Below, in pieces: positions 16,292 to 25,615 of a DNA stretch of 64,000 nucleotides. Source of the DNA: Chryseobacterium sp. c4a (GTDB taxonomy: Bacteria > Bacteroidota > Bacteroidia > Flavobacteriales > Weeksellaceae); the NCBI RefSeq assembly GCF_009900745.1, contig NZ_WXVU01000017.1:1-64000 (forward strand), in the 5' to 3' direction. The notes beneath the pieces are model-generated. The model made no database searches, had not been told where the DNA came from, and saw nothing but the letters and a program-made list of their open reading frames with translations. Each line of letters starts with the position of its first letter. Positions within the stretch are counted from its first letter, which is position 1. The position numbers were made by a program, and so were the translations under genes.

Positions 16292-19200
16292 ATGAGACGA
16301 AAAATCACGCTTTTATCTTTAATCGCTTTTGCATCAACACTTTACGCTCAAAGAAACACCATAGAATGGAATGGTTCTAAAATTCAAGATTTTGGTGATA
16401 CAAAATTAAATCTTCCAAATTTTAAAAATGAAGGTTTTTCTTTCAGCCAAAATAACGTTTTTATAGTAACAAAGCAAAGAATCGGAGAAAAGGAGCTGAA
16501 AATTTCTGACCTAGCGTGGGATGGAGTTTCTAATCAAGATTTATATGAACTGAACAAAGGCAGTCTTCCCGATCATGACATTGCAGAGGTAAGCTATTAT
16601 ACATTGGATGGAGAAAGATATGCCAGCATCAGTGTAGGATTGTTTAAGAATGTAAATGGACGTGTTCAGCGATTATCTTCGTTTAACGTCTCTGAAACTT
16701 CTGCCCCTATCAATACTTTTAAAAGTGTTAATAAAATAGGAACTACAGGCAATCCTCTTGCCAGTGGAAGTTTTTATAAAATAAAAGTAGATAAATCCGG
16801 GATCTTTAAAATTACAACCCAATTTTTAAGAGATAATGGAATTAACCCTTCTTCTGTAAATCCAAAAAATATGAGGATCTATGGAAATGGAGGAATTATG
16901 CTTCCTGAATTCAATCAGGATGCACGATATAGTTCTTTACAGGAAAATGCAATACAGGTAGTAGGTGAAGATGACGGCGTATGGAATGATAACGACTATG
17001 CTTTATTCTATGCACAAGGGCCCAATGGATACAATCTGTATGACACCAACAATGGAAATGGTTTCAAAAGAAGAGAGTCAAGAACAGATACAAGCAATAA
17101 CCTTAAAAATATATATGATGATTTTTCCTATTACTATATCAACTTTGATAAAGGTACAGGAAAAAGAGTGCCCACTATAGATGGAAACTTACCTGCCCAA
17201 CTGATTAACAGATATGACAGCTATCAAGTCATCAATAATGATCAGAAAAATTTATTAAAAGTAGGAAGAATATGGGTAGAAGATACTCCTTTCAGTACTG
17301 AAAAAGTGATTACCCTTACTACTAATTCTCCTATGCAGCCTACTGATGTGATAAAATACAGATCACAAGTAATAGGATACAGATCACAGCAAAATTCTCT
17401 TGATATTAAAATCAATGATCTTAATCCGTTTCATGATAATGTGCCTACTGATGAAGCAACTTATCAGTATAACTTCTATCCGATGAGATATAACGGGGTT
17501 ATTACTAATCAGACAGGAAATCAAATCGTATTTAAATATAATCCGGATATTTCTAAAAACCCTAACGGAGCATTCTATTTAGACTACGTTGAAGTACAAT
17601 ATAAAGAGAACCTTTCTTTCAATGGCAGTCAAATGAACTTCAGAGATTTCTCTCTTGCCAGTGGAAGTAATACAGAGTATGGTTTTAGTATTTCCAATGC
17701 ATCTTCTATAGAACAGGTATGGGATGTTACAGATATTACCAATGCCAACAGAAGAGTTAATAAAGCAGGAGCAGGCTCTTTCAATTTTGCTTATACGGCT
17801 GCTGACCAGAATTTCAACAATGAGTTTGTTGCTTTCCGTGCTGATGCTGCATTTACACCTCAATTTGTAGGAAGAATTGCAAATCAGAATCTCTCTGCTA
17901 TCAACAATATAGACTATCTTATTCTTACTGTACCTGAATTGATGGGACAAGCGCAAAGACTGGCCAGTTATCATCAGACAAAAAACAATTACAAGGTAGA
18001 AATTGTAGATGTTAATAAAGTCTATGAAGAATTTGGAAGCGGAAGCAGAGACCTTACCGCAGTTAGAGATTTCGTAACAAAATTAAATACTCCTCAGGGC
18101 AGACTTAAATATGTATTCATTTTAGGGGATACTTCTTATGATTATAAGAATAGGGTTCCCAACAATAACAATATTGTTACCTCTTATCAAAGTGAGCATT
18201 CCGCTGATTATATACAATCCTTCGTTACGGATGATTATATTGTGATGACTCAGCCTCAAAATGCGCCTAATATTATATATAACCTACCAGATTTACCTGT
18301 GGGAAGAATTCCTGCAACCAATAATACGGAAGCAGCCAATATGATAGATAAAACGCTGGCTTATTATAATGCTCTTCCCGGACAATCAAGTCCTTTTGGA
18401 GATTGGAGAATGAAGCTGGATTTTGTGGTGGATGATAACGCAGAAGGCGATGGGCCTTTCCATGATGTCATGAACAAATCACTGGTCAATATATTTGAAC
18501 AACCGGGGGTAACAACTCTGAAAGAATACAATGTAAGAAAACTGTATCAGGATGCCTTTACCGTACAAAGTACGGCAGCAGGGCCTAGATATCCTCAGGT
18601 AAACCAAGCGATCTCTAACAGTATCGGGAATAGTTTGTATTTGTTCTATTTTGGGCATGGGGGAATCAACGGCTGGGCTCAGGAAAGAGTACTAACCACT
18701 ACCGAGATTCAGAATTCTAATAATTTTTCTAATGTATACAGCAGATTCCCACTTGTATCTACGATAACCTGTGAATTTACATTATGGGATGAACCTGCTA
18801 CCAATTCTGCGGGAGAGCAGTTTATGAAACTTAAACAAGGAGGGCCTGCTACCATGATTACCTCCAGCCGTGCTATCAGTATTGATTATGGACGTAACTT
18901 CACCGATACTTTCACCAAAAATATTTTTAAATTAACGAGTGACGACTTTAATACATTAGGGTATTCTCATTTAAATGCAAAAAAAGAAACAGGGGTTAAT
19001 CCAAACCACTTCAGAGTAAATGTATTGGGTGATCCGGCGATGAAACTGAGCAGACCACAAAGGTTATTAACTATTGATAATATTGAAACACCTGTTCCTG
19101 GATTAATCAGAGGTCTCGATTTTGTTAAAATAAAAGGACACATCAACAATCCTAACGGAACTTTGAACACAGCCTTCAACGGAAGAGTTTCCATTAATAT

Positions 19201-20188
19201 TTTTGATAAAAGATTAAATAAAAAAACTCTTAACAATAACAACTGGTCATTCCCTGTACTCAATTATACTGAGGAAGGAAGTGCTATTGTAAAAGCTTCC
19301 GGAACAGCCGTAAACGGAGTATTCACTGCAGAATTCTATGTTCCTAAAGATATCAATTACGCTGTTGGCGAAGGAAGAATCCTTGGATACGCAGATAATA
19401 AGGTAACTGATGTATTCAATAACCAGTCTGTACAGGTTGGAGATATCAATCCTAATGGTATTAATGATAACCAGCCACCAAAAGTGAAGTTGTACATGAA
19501 CAATACAAATTTTGCTGATGGTGGAATCACCAATCAAAATCCAATGCTTCTGGCATGTCTTACGGATGACACCGGGATAAACTCTACGGGATCAGGTGTT
19601 GGTCATGATATTACCGTATATTTAGACGGTCAGGTGATCAATACGGTTATCCTTAATGACTTTTATGCTCCGGGAGAAGGAAATGGATGTTTAAATCCTA
19701 GTCTTGCCGAGTATCAAAAAGGAAATGTAACCTATCCTTTCAGAAACCTTGCCATTGGACAACATCAATTAACATTTAAAGTTTGGGATATAAACAATAA
19801 TTCTTCTACTGCTACGTTAAATTTTGAAGTTAAGGATGAAGCAGACCAACGTCTGACGATCAACCGCCCGTTGAACTGGCCTAATCCATTCACTAATAAA
19901 ACGTATGTTCAGTTTGAACACAATTGTGATGATATCCTGGATGTGAATGTACAGATCTATACCATAACAGGGAGATTGGTAAAAACCATATCTCAGGCAG
20001 TAGTAGCTGAACCATTTTTGCAAGGCTTCAGAACTCCTCGCCAGGCTATAGAATGGGATGGAAGAGATGATTTTGGAGCTACTGTAGCAAAAGGTACATA
20101 TATTTTTAAGATATTTGCAAAAAGTCAAAACCAAGAAAAATGTAAAGGAAGCGCTACTGCTGTAGAAAAAATGGTACTTTTGAAATAA
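16292..20188 (+). CDS. porU: Type IX secretion sortase PorU
   Basis: PorU is the gingipain-family cysteine peptidase on the cell surface that removes the C-terminal signal of type IX cargo and attaches it to A-LPS. The 1298-residue protein has a signal peptide (LLSLIAFASTLYAQ). The C25 peptidase domain spans about 535–920, with likely catalytic H789 (YFGHGGINGW) and C827 (TITCEFTLWDEP). Beta domains and a FlgD-like C-terminal module (NWPNPFTNKTYVQFEH; KGTYIFKI) follow. porV lies 59 nt downstream on the same strand. Confidence 0.93.
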   Translation: MRRKITLLSLIAFASTLYAQRNTIEWNGSKIQDFGDTKLNLPNFKNEGFSFSQNNVFIVTKQRIGEKELKISDLAWDGVSNQDLYELNKGSLPDHDIAEVSYYTLDGERYASISVGLFKNVNGRVQRLSSFNVSETSAPINTFKSVNKIGTTGNPLASGSFYKIKVDKSGIFKITTQFLRDNGINPSSVNPKNMRIYGNGGIMLPEFNQDARYSSLQENAIQVVGEDDGVWNDNDYALFYAQGPNGYNLYDTNNGNGFKRRESRTDTSNNLKNIYDDFSYYYINFDKGTGKRVPTIDGNLPAQLINRYDSYQVINNDQKNLLKVGRIWVEDTPFSTEKVITLTTNSPMQPTDVIKYRSQVIGYRSQQNSLDIKINDLNPFHDNVPTDEATYQYNFYPMRYNGVITNQTGNQIVFKYNPDISKNPNGAFYLDYVEVQYKENLSFNGSQMNFRDFSLASGSNTEYGFSISNASSIEQVWDVTDITNANRRVNKAGAGSFNFAYTAADQNFNNEFVAFRADAAFTPQFVGRIANQNLSAINNIDYLILTVPELMGQAQRLASYHQTKNNYKVEIVDVNKVYEEFGSGSRDLTAVRDFVTKLNTPQGRLKYVFILGDTSYDYKNRVPNNNNIVTSYQSEHSADYIQSFVTDDYIVMTQPQNAPNIIYNLPDLPVGRIPATNNTEAANMIDKTLAYYNALPGQSSPFGDWRMKLDFVVDDNAEGDGPFHDVMNKSLVNIFEQPGVTTLKEYNVRKLYQDAFTVQSTAAGPRYPQVNQAISNSIGNSLYLFYFGHGGINGWAQERVLTTTEIQNSNNFSNVYSRFPLVSTITCEFTLWDEPATNSAGEQFMKLKQGGPATMITSSRAISIDYGRNFTDTFTKNIFKLTSDDFNTLGYSHLNAKKETGVNPNHFRVNVLGDPAMKLSRPQRLLTIDNIETPVPGLIRGLDFVKIKGHINNPNGTLNTAFNGRVSINIFDKRLNKKTLNNNNWSFPVLNYTEEGSAIVKASGTAVNGVFTAEFYVPKDINYAVGEGRILGYADNKVTDVFNNQSVQVGDINPNGINDNQPPKVKLYMNNTNFADGGITNQNPMLLACLTDDTGINSTGSGVGHDITVYLDGQVINTVILNDFYAPGEGNGCLNPSLAEYQKGNVTYPFRNLAIGQHQLTFKVWDINNNSSTATLNFEVKDEADQRLTINRPLNWPNPFTNKTYVQFEHNCDDILDVNVQIYTITGRLVKTISQAVVAEPFLQGFRTPRQAIEWDGRDDFGATVAKGTYIFKIFAKSQNQEKCKGSATAVEKMVLLK

Positions 20189-20247
20189 TTATATAGCACA
20201 TAGATAATAAAATTAATAAAAAACTGATAATATATAAAAGACAACAT

Positions 20248-21396
20248 ATGAATTTAACTACTAAACTGCTTTTAGGACTTGGGTTAAGTACTGGTTTTCT
20301 GGGATATTCGCAAATAAACCCCGTACTTACCGGAGCTCCTTTCCTGAGAATTGCGCCAGACGCAAGATCAGGAGGTATGGGAGATCAAGGGGTAGTAACC
20401 TCTCCTGATGCATTTTCACAATTCTGGAATGCAGCAAAATATCCTTTTAGCAGAACAAGTTCTTCCATAGGTCTTACCTATACACCCTACATGGGAAAAC
20501 TTACCAATGATGTATTCTTATTATATGGAGCATTCCATAAATTTCTAGGACAGGATGAAAGATCTACAATCTCTGCGAGTATTTACTACTTCAATATGGG
20601 ACAAGTAGACCTTACACAGTTGGTAGGTAATGAAGTGACTTCAAACGGGGTATCAAAACCTAACGAATTCTCCATTGACGTTGCTTATGGTCTTAAACTT
20701 TCCGACTCCTACTCTATGGCTGTAACTGGTAGATTTATCCGTTCAGACTTAGCCGGAGGATTCAATACAGATAATACTCTTAAAGCAGCAAACTCTTTTG
20801 CTGTAGATATTTCAGCATACTATACTTCTGAGAGATTCTCAAGTTTTGGGGGCTATGATGGTAAATTAAATGCCGGTCTTGCTATACAAAACCTAGGTCC
20901 TAAACTGGACTACACCGGAAATGAAGAATCCAGATCTTATCTTCCTACCATGGCAAGATTAGGGATTGGATACGATATGTATTTAGATGACTTAAACAGA
21001 GTTGGAATCTCCGTAGAAGGTTCAAAACTTTTAGTACCAGGATCTGAATACGCTGGAGTAGATGCCTACAGAAGACCTAAATATGAAATTCCAAATGTTG
21101 GCCCAATAGCTGGTATCGGAAAATCATTCAAAAATCCGAACAGTATTATGTATAGTGGTGCTTTGGAATACTCTTATGACAATGCTTTTTCTGTAAGAGG
21201 AGGTTATTTCCATGAAAGTGAAGAACAGGGAGCAAGACAATTTGCTACTGCAGGTATCGGATTAAAGTATCGCTCTTTCGGACTGGATCTTTCTTACCTG
21301 ATCAATATGTCTAAAGTGAACACTGCATTGGATAACACCCTTCGTTTTGGTCTTACCTGGAACATTGGTGAAGAAACTTCCAACAATGACCGTTAG
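20248..21396 (+). CDS. porV: Type IX secretion outer-membrane protein PorV
   Basis: PorV (LptO) is an outer-membrane beta-barrel shuttle that takes cargo from the translocon to the PorU attachment complex. The 382-residue protein has a signal peptide (LLLGLGLSTGFLGYSQ). An early FLRIAPDARSGGMGDQG motif is typical of the PorV/FadL-like family. Alternating aromatic strands continue to a terminal TLRFGLTWNIG strand. It follows porU and ends at a clear terminator, so the two are probably co-transcribed. Confidence 0.93.
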   Translation: MNLTTKLLLGLGLSTGFLGYSQINPVLTGAPFLRIAPDARSGGMGDQGVVTSPDAFSQFWNAAKYPFSRTSSSIGLTYTPYMGKLTNDVFLLYGAFHKFLGQDERSTISASIYYFNMGQVDLTQLVGNEVTSNGVSKPNEFSIDVAYGLKLSDSYSMAVTGRFIRSDLAGGFNTDNTLKAANSFAVDISAYYTSERFSSFGGYDGKLNAGLAIQNLGPKLDYTGNEESRSYLPTMARLGIGYDMYLDDLNRVGISVEGSKLLVPGSEYAGVDAYRRPKYEIPNVGPIAGIGKSFKNPNSIMYSGALEYSYDNAFSVRGGYFHESEEQGARQFATAGIGLKYRSFGLDLSYLINMSKVNTALDNTLRFGLTWNIGEETSNNDR

Positions 21397-21416
21397 TCAA
21401 ATTCAACAATTATACA

Positions 21417-21450
21417 AAGCCTCACCTTATTTACGTGAGGCTTTTTTATT
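21417..21450 (+). terminator. Intrinsic terminator after porV
   Basis: aagcctcac and gtgaggctt form a 9-bp stem followed by a T run. Confidence 0.85.
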
Positions 21451-21646
21451 GAATTCATTCAGTCAATCCGCTTCATTCGTCAATTTCTGCAGCCTACCAA
21501 TTCACCATTCACTTTGTGAGGCAAAAAATGACTATTGACTCAGCTTAATCCAACTTCTCAACACTTTCTCCGACTTTATTAAAAAAATATAACATTTAAG
21601 TTTACAAAAGTCCTTCTTTTATGACCATTCTTTTAAATTCAATAGC

Positions 21647-21654
21647 TATTTTTG
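21647..21654 (+). promoter_or_regulatory. Bacteroidota -7 promoter element
   Basis: tatttttg fits TAnnTTTG. Only four bases separate it from the ATG of the FUSC gene, so the transcript would have almost no leader. Confidence 0.5.
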
Positions 21655-21658
21655 TAGT

Positions 21659-23914
21659 ATGAACTATTCGGCGGAGCTAAAAAAATTTGTGACCAGTCAA
21701 TATCTGTATTCTGCAATCAGAATTACATTGGCCACTGTTCTCCCTTGTTTAGTTCTTGCTCACTTTGGAATTCTAAAAGAATATTTTCTTTTCCCTCTCG
21801 GAACCAGCTTTGTAGCCTTGACTGATCAGCCGGGGCCCTTTATCAGAAGAAGAAATGCTTTGGCATTTGCCATTTGCTGCTTTGTCTTCGTTGCCTTAAT
21901 CGCAAGTCTGGTGATGAATTTTAAGATATTGGTACTTCTGGAGATCATTGTCTTTGGAATGTTCTTCTCCTTAATTGGAGTATATGGTCAACGATTGGCT
22001 GCAGTAGGCTCATTATCACTGGTAGTACTCGCCATCTTCATTGACGGGCACCTTACAGGAGCTGATATTTTTAAAAGCTTACTGATATTTGCCTGTGGAT
22101 GCATCTGGTTTTTATTGATATTCCTTGTGGTAACCACCATCCGTCCTTATAAGCTGGCAGGTCAGATGATTGGAGAAAACTACCTTCAATTGGCGGAATT
22201 TTTAAAAATCAAAGCTAATTATTACCAGAAGAATCCTGATTTTGACAAACTGACAACTCAGGTCATTGCCAAGCAGATTGAAATAAAAAACCTGCAGGAA
22301 GATACTCGAGAAACAGTTTTTAAAACCAGAACGATCGTCAATGAATCTACAACAACCAGCCGTTTATTGATGTTGATGTTTCTTAATTCCATGGATCTTC
22401 ATGAAAAACTGATGACTTCTGAAAGTGATTATCAGAAGCTTCAGCAAAGCTTTGAAGACAGTATGATCCTGGTCAACATTCATGATTATCTTAATCTTTT
22501 AGCAGAAGAAATTACCAATGTTGGGATCGCTCTCCAAAGTGGTACAAGAGCCAAACCCATGTTTAATCTTGAATTGGAATTAAAGAATCTCAATTATAAT
22601 TACTTCGAACTTAGAAATAAACAACTATCTCCTGACAGTTTGGAAAACTTCATGGTTCTGCGTCAGATTCTGATGCGCATCAATGAAATCACCAAGGAGA
22701 TCAATGAGATTTATAAAGTATTTTCACAGGATGTAAAGTTGGCAAAAAGTTTATCTACGGGATTAGACTTAAAGAAGTTCATGCCTAATGAACCCAAGCT
22801 TAACTCTAAGGTTTTAAGAAATAATATTTCATTATCCTCTTCTCATTTCCGCCATGCCATAAGGATTACCACGGCCTTGTTGGTAGGATATCTCTTTTCC
22901 ATGTTTGATTTTCTGGGATTAGGGCATACTTACTGGATATTGATTACCATCACCGCTATTTTAAAACCAGCCTACTCTATCACCAAACAAAGAAACCTTC
23001 TCCGTCTCTACGGAACCGTTACAGGAGCAACGATTGCCTATATCATATTGCATTTTATACATATCAATAGTATCCTACTTGCCATTCTCTTGATCAGTAT
23101 GATTATGTGTTTCAGTTTTCTGAAAGGAAAGTATTTTTGGGCAGTTCTCTTTATGACAATTTATATTTTTCTGAGTTTTAATTTTTTAAATCCCGGAAAA
23201 GTAGATGTTATTTTTAAAGACAGAGTTGTAGATACTGCTATTGCCGGGATTATAGCATTTGCCGTTTCCTATATTGTATTGCCTGTTTGGGAACATACAC
23301 AGAACCTTGATCTGATGAAAAAATCTGCTGCAGATAACCTCATCTATTTCCAGAGTGTAATGTCTAAGTTCCTGCAGGGAAATTTCGATATTGAAGATTA
23401 TAAAGTAAAACGAAAAAATGCAATCATTTCATTGGCCAACCTTTCGGATAATTTCCAGCGAATGATTTCTGATCCTAAAAACCAACAGAAAAAATTGGAG
23501 GTAGTTCATCAGTTCGTAGCAACATCTCATCTTATTACCGCTTACACTGCTTCTCTTTCTCAATATTCTAAAAATAATGAGCAATATCCTGAAATTGACG
23601 CAGAAAGCTGGAGTCGAAAAATAGAAGCAGAAATGCAGCAAACCTCAACTTTATTAAACGGAAACGATATCACCGAAACGCTTAGAATGGAAAGCCGTCT
23701 GGAGCCGGAAGATTCGTCTATTGAAGATATGCTGTTGAAAAGAAAAACCGAGATTGAGGAAAATGATATTGTTGACCGAAGAGATCCTGATAAAATTTCA
23801 CATTTAACAGAGCTTAAAAATATCCATGATATTCTGGAACTGATTTATGATGTTGCCAAAGAACAGCGAAAGGTCATCGAAAAATATAAAGCTGAAAAAG
23901 TAGAAGAATCATAA
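21659..23914 (+). CDS. FUSC/YccS-type inner-membrane protein
   Basis: A 751-residue protein with two membrane blocks of about six segments each (residues about 15–165 and 400–540), separated and followed by cytoplasmic helical regions. This is the layout of YccS/YhfK and FUSC-family proteins, thought to export aromatic acids or related compounds. The first block opens with SAIRITLATVLPCLVL and the second with HAIRITTALLVGYLF, an internal repeat typical of the family. The substrate is unknown. It stands alone between porV and the convergent phosphopantetheinyl transferase gene. Confidence 0.85.
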   Translation: MNYSAELKKFVTSQYLYSAIRITLATVLPCLVLAHFGILKEYFLFPLGTSFVALTDQPGPFIRRRNALAFAICCFVFVALIASLVMNFKILVLLEIIVFGMFFSLIGVYGQRLAAVGSLSLVVLAIFIDGHLTGADIFKSLLIFACGCIWFLLIFLVVTTIRPYKLAGQMIGENYLQLAEFLKIKANYYQKNPDFDKLTTQVIAKQIEIKNLQEDTRETVFKTRTIVNESTTTSRLLMLMFLNSMDLHEKLMTSESDYQKLQQSFEDSMILVNIHDYLNLLAEEITNVGIALQSGTRAKPMFNLELELKNLNYNYFELRNKQLSPDSLENFMVLRQILMRINEITKEINEIYKVFSQDVKLAKSLSTGLDLKKFMPNEPKLNSKVLRNNISLSSSHFRHAIRITTALLVGYLFSMFDFLGLGHTYWILITITAILKPAYSITKQRNLLRLYGTVTGATIAYIILHFIHINSILLAILLISMIMCFSFLKGKYFWAVLFMTIYIFLSFNFLNPGKVDVIFKDRVVDTAIAGIIAFAVSYIVLPVWEHTQNLDLMKKSAADNLIYFQSVMSKFLQGNFDIEDYKVKRKNAIISLANLSDNFQRMISDPKNQQKKLEVVHQFVATSHLITAYTASLSQYSKNNEQYPEIDAESWSRKIEAEMQQTSTLLNGNDITETLRMESRLEPEDSSIEDMLLKRKTEIEENDIVDRRDPDKISHLTELKNIHDILELIYDVAKEQRKVIEKYKAEKVEES

Positions 23915-24015
23915 TACTTTCCACATATTTTATATTTCATCCATTTGGGAGACTCCTGCTTTGATCTATTTTGGCAGCAAAGTATAAAAACAACTGCAAT
24001 GAAAACGGGAACAGA

Positions 24016-24630
24016 CTATTCCTCTACAATAGTAAAGCAATAGTCATCAAAAAACTCTACTCTGGCTTTAAATTCATCTGAGAACTGATCATCATATACA
24101 CGACAGCTGATCTTATGGAGGTGTTTCAATTCAAAAGGTTTTACTTCATAGTTTTTTTTCAGAGACCAGTATTTAGAATGGTGAATCTTATACATACTTT
24201 CTTTTACACTCCATATAATCGTATAAAAAGTATCGGCTTTATCCTCAGGAATAAAACCTCTTTCATTTTCATAAGTAAATTTATCAATGACCCTTAGAAT
24301 TTTGGGATTGAACTTTTCAACGTCTATTCCTATTTTATTTTTAGAAATAGCAATCGCTGCAAAAGGGTAAGAATGGGTAATAGAAATTTCTGCGTCGTAT
24401 GGGGAAAGAAAAGGTTCTCTTTCTTTGTATAAAATCTTAGAATCCGGTTTTAAGCCTTTCAGAAGCTTACGAACCATCAGTACTTCCAAGAGCTTTTTAG
24501 GATGGTAATCCTTTACCTTTTCAGCATTTTCCGGTTCCAGAAGCTCATTGATATTAAGTTCTTCACTTTCATCATACTTCCAAACAAGGATCGTAGCATT
24601 ATCATCTGAAAAGTCGCGGTAAAGGGGCAT
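24016..24630 (-). CDS. 4'-phosphopantetheinyl transferase family protein
   Basis: This family moves phosphopantetheine from CoA onto a carrier-protein serine. The 204-residue protein has the magnesium-binding GIDVE motif at about residue 105 and the WSVKESMYK motif about 40 residues later. The ISITHSYPFAAIAI stretch before GIDVE is also typical. The start was placed at ATG 24630: an in-frame TTG at 24648 falls inside a promoter element and could not be transcribed from it. The carrier protein partner is not in the window; it may serve fatty acid synthesis or a secondary pathway. Confidence 0.85.
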   Translation of the reverse strand: MPLYRDFSDDNATILVWKYDESEELNINELLEPENAEKVKDYHPKKLLEVLMVRKLLKGLKPDSKILYKEREPFLSPYDAEISITHSYPFAAIAISKNKIGIDVEKFNPKILRVIDKFTYENERGFIPEDKADTFYTIIWSVKESMYKIHHSKYWSLKKNYEVKPFELKHLHKISCRVYDDQFSDEFKARVEFFDDYCFTIVEE

Positions 24631-24645
24631 TCTTTTTTTATTGGA

Positions 24646-24653
24646 CAAAAATA
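24646..24653 (-). promoter_or_regulatory. Bacteroidota -7 promoter element
   Basis: The minus strand reads tatttttg (TAnnTTTG), 15 nt ahead of the ATG at 24630. Its position rules out the upstream TTG start of the transferase. Confidence 0.5.
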
Positions 24654-24762
24654 AGGAAAAAGTTGGAAGATGAGAGATGGAAAACTGAAGTTTCTATTCA
24701 CCAATCAAGCAAATTGAAATTTATTTAGAAAAAATTCAGAAGCAGATTTCTAATTAGCTTAA

Positions 24763-24925
24763 CCACTAGAACCTCCTGCTTCCATCTTCCCTCTTCCATC
24801 TTCCCTCTTCCATCTTCCCGCCTGCATTATCCTAAAATAAGCTAAACCTAAGAAAACTTATAAAGAAACAGCTCTTCTCTTAGCTTAACAACCAGAACCT
24901 CCAGCTTCCCTCTCCCAGCATCCCT
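24763..24925. repeat. Low-complexity cttcc(a/c)tcttcc/cctccagcttccc repeats
   Basis: Short direct repeats of ttcc(a/c)tcttcc with two copies of an agaacctcc(t/a)gcttcc phrase at about 24768 and 24895. The same phrase occurs in other intergenic regions of the window (near 33310, 33880, 38840, 38950, 52970 and 63155). The rest of the 283-nt gap shows nothing else. Confidence 0.6.
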
Positions 24926-24931
24926 TCTTTT

Positions 24932-25450
24932 TTATTTTGCCTGATGGTTCACATCATTTCTATGCTCAATAATTTCCAGATTTGAATCTACAAAATAAGC
25001 GCTTCCAAAGCCGTTCACATAAGAACCTTTTGTAGGTTGTAAGGCAATTAAAATAAAATCACCCATTTCAGAAATCACATCTACTACTTTTCCGTGGGCT
25101 TCTTTTAGTTTTACAACAACATTATTCCATGTTTCTGAGTCTCTTTCAATCTGGGAAGTTGCAGCTTCCATTGTAAGACGTTCTCTTGCATAGATCTGTT
25201 TCGTAGCAGATTCATCCTCAATAAACATCATGGAAGTCTTTCTCCCTTCTGAAAGGTTTTTGGTATGTCTTGCCATGAAAGAAACAAGAATATAGAACGT
25301 ATTATCTATCTGTACAAAAGGAGCATAACTGGAATTAGGATTTCCTTCAGCGTCTACAGTTGCCAGGATTACACTTTTTGATCTTTCAATCAGCTCTTTT
25401 ACTTTTGGCGCAACAGGTTTTGCTTTTTTCTCTGTATGGGTATGATTCAT
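24932..25450 (-). CDS. HugZ-like pyridoxamine 5'-phosphate oxidase-fold protein
   Basis: A 172-residue split-barrel protein. The early ILATVDAEGNPNSSYAPF stretch and the central ARHTKNLSEGRKTSMMFI stretch are typical of the PNPOx-like/HugZ group, some members of which degrade or store heme. A histidine-rich N-terminus (MNHTHTEKK) and an HRNDVNHQAK tail could bind metal or heme. A perfect palindrome resembling a Fur box lies just upstream, in keeping with iron control. The precise substrate (heme, flavin or pyridoxal) cannot be read from the sequence. Confidence 0.8.
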   Translation of the reverse strand: MNHTHTEKKAKPVAPKVKELIERSKSVILATVDAEGNPNSSYAPFVQIDNTFYILVSFMARHTKNLSEGRKTSMMFIEDESATKQIYARERLTMEAATSQIERDSETWNNVVVKLKEAHGKVVDVISEMGDFILIALQPTKGSYVNGFGSAYFVDSNLEIIEHRNDVNHQAK

Positions 25451-25477
25451 AAGCTATAATTTATCTGATAAAAATAA

Positions 25478-25500
25478 TTATTTAGATTAAGACTAAATAA
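25478..25500. promoter_or_regulatory. Palindromic operator, Fur-box-like
   Basis: ttatttag and ctaaataa are perfect inverted arms around seven bases, 27 nt upstream of the HugZ-like start. The arrangement and A+T-rich arms suit an iron-responsive repressor site. It also lies in the promoter region of the divergent ahcY. Confidence 0.45.
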
Positions 25501-25568
25501 TTTTAAGTCATGTTTAATCTCATGAAAATGAAATTGATCTGTTGTTTTTTTATCTTAATTATAAATTG

Positions 25569-25576
25569 TAATTTTG
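25569..25576 (+). promoter_or_regulatory. Bacteroidota -7 promoter element for ahcY
   Basis: taattttg fits TAnnTTTG, 39 nt upstream of the ahcY ATG. Confidence 0.45.
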
Positions 25577-25615
25577 CCTTTCGTTATCAACTGAATTTAA
25601 ATTTATTCATTACAT

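Noticed and set aside
21347..21538. 63-codon open frame over the porV end
   Set aside because: It runs through the porV coding end and the terminator hairpin and has no family match.
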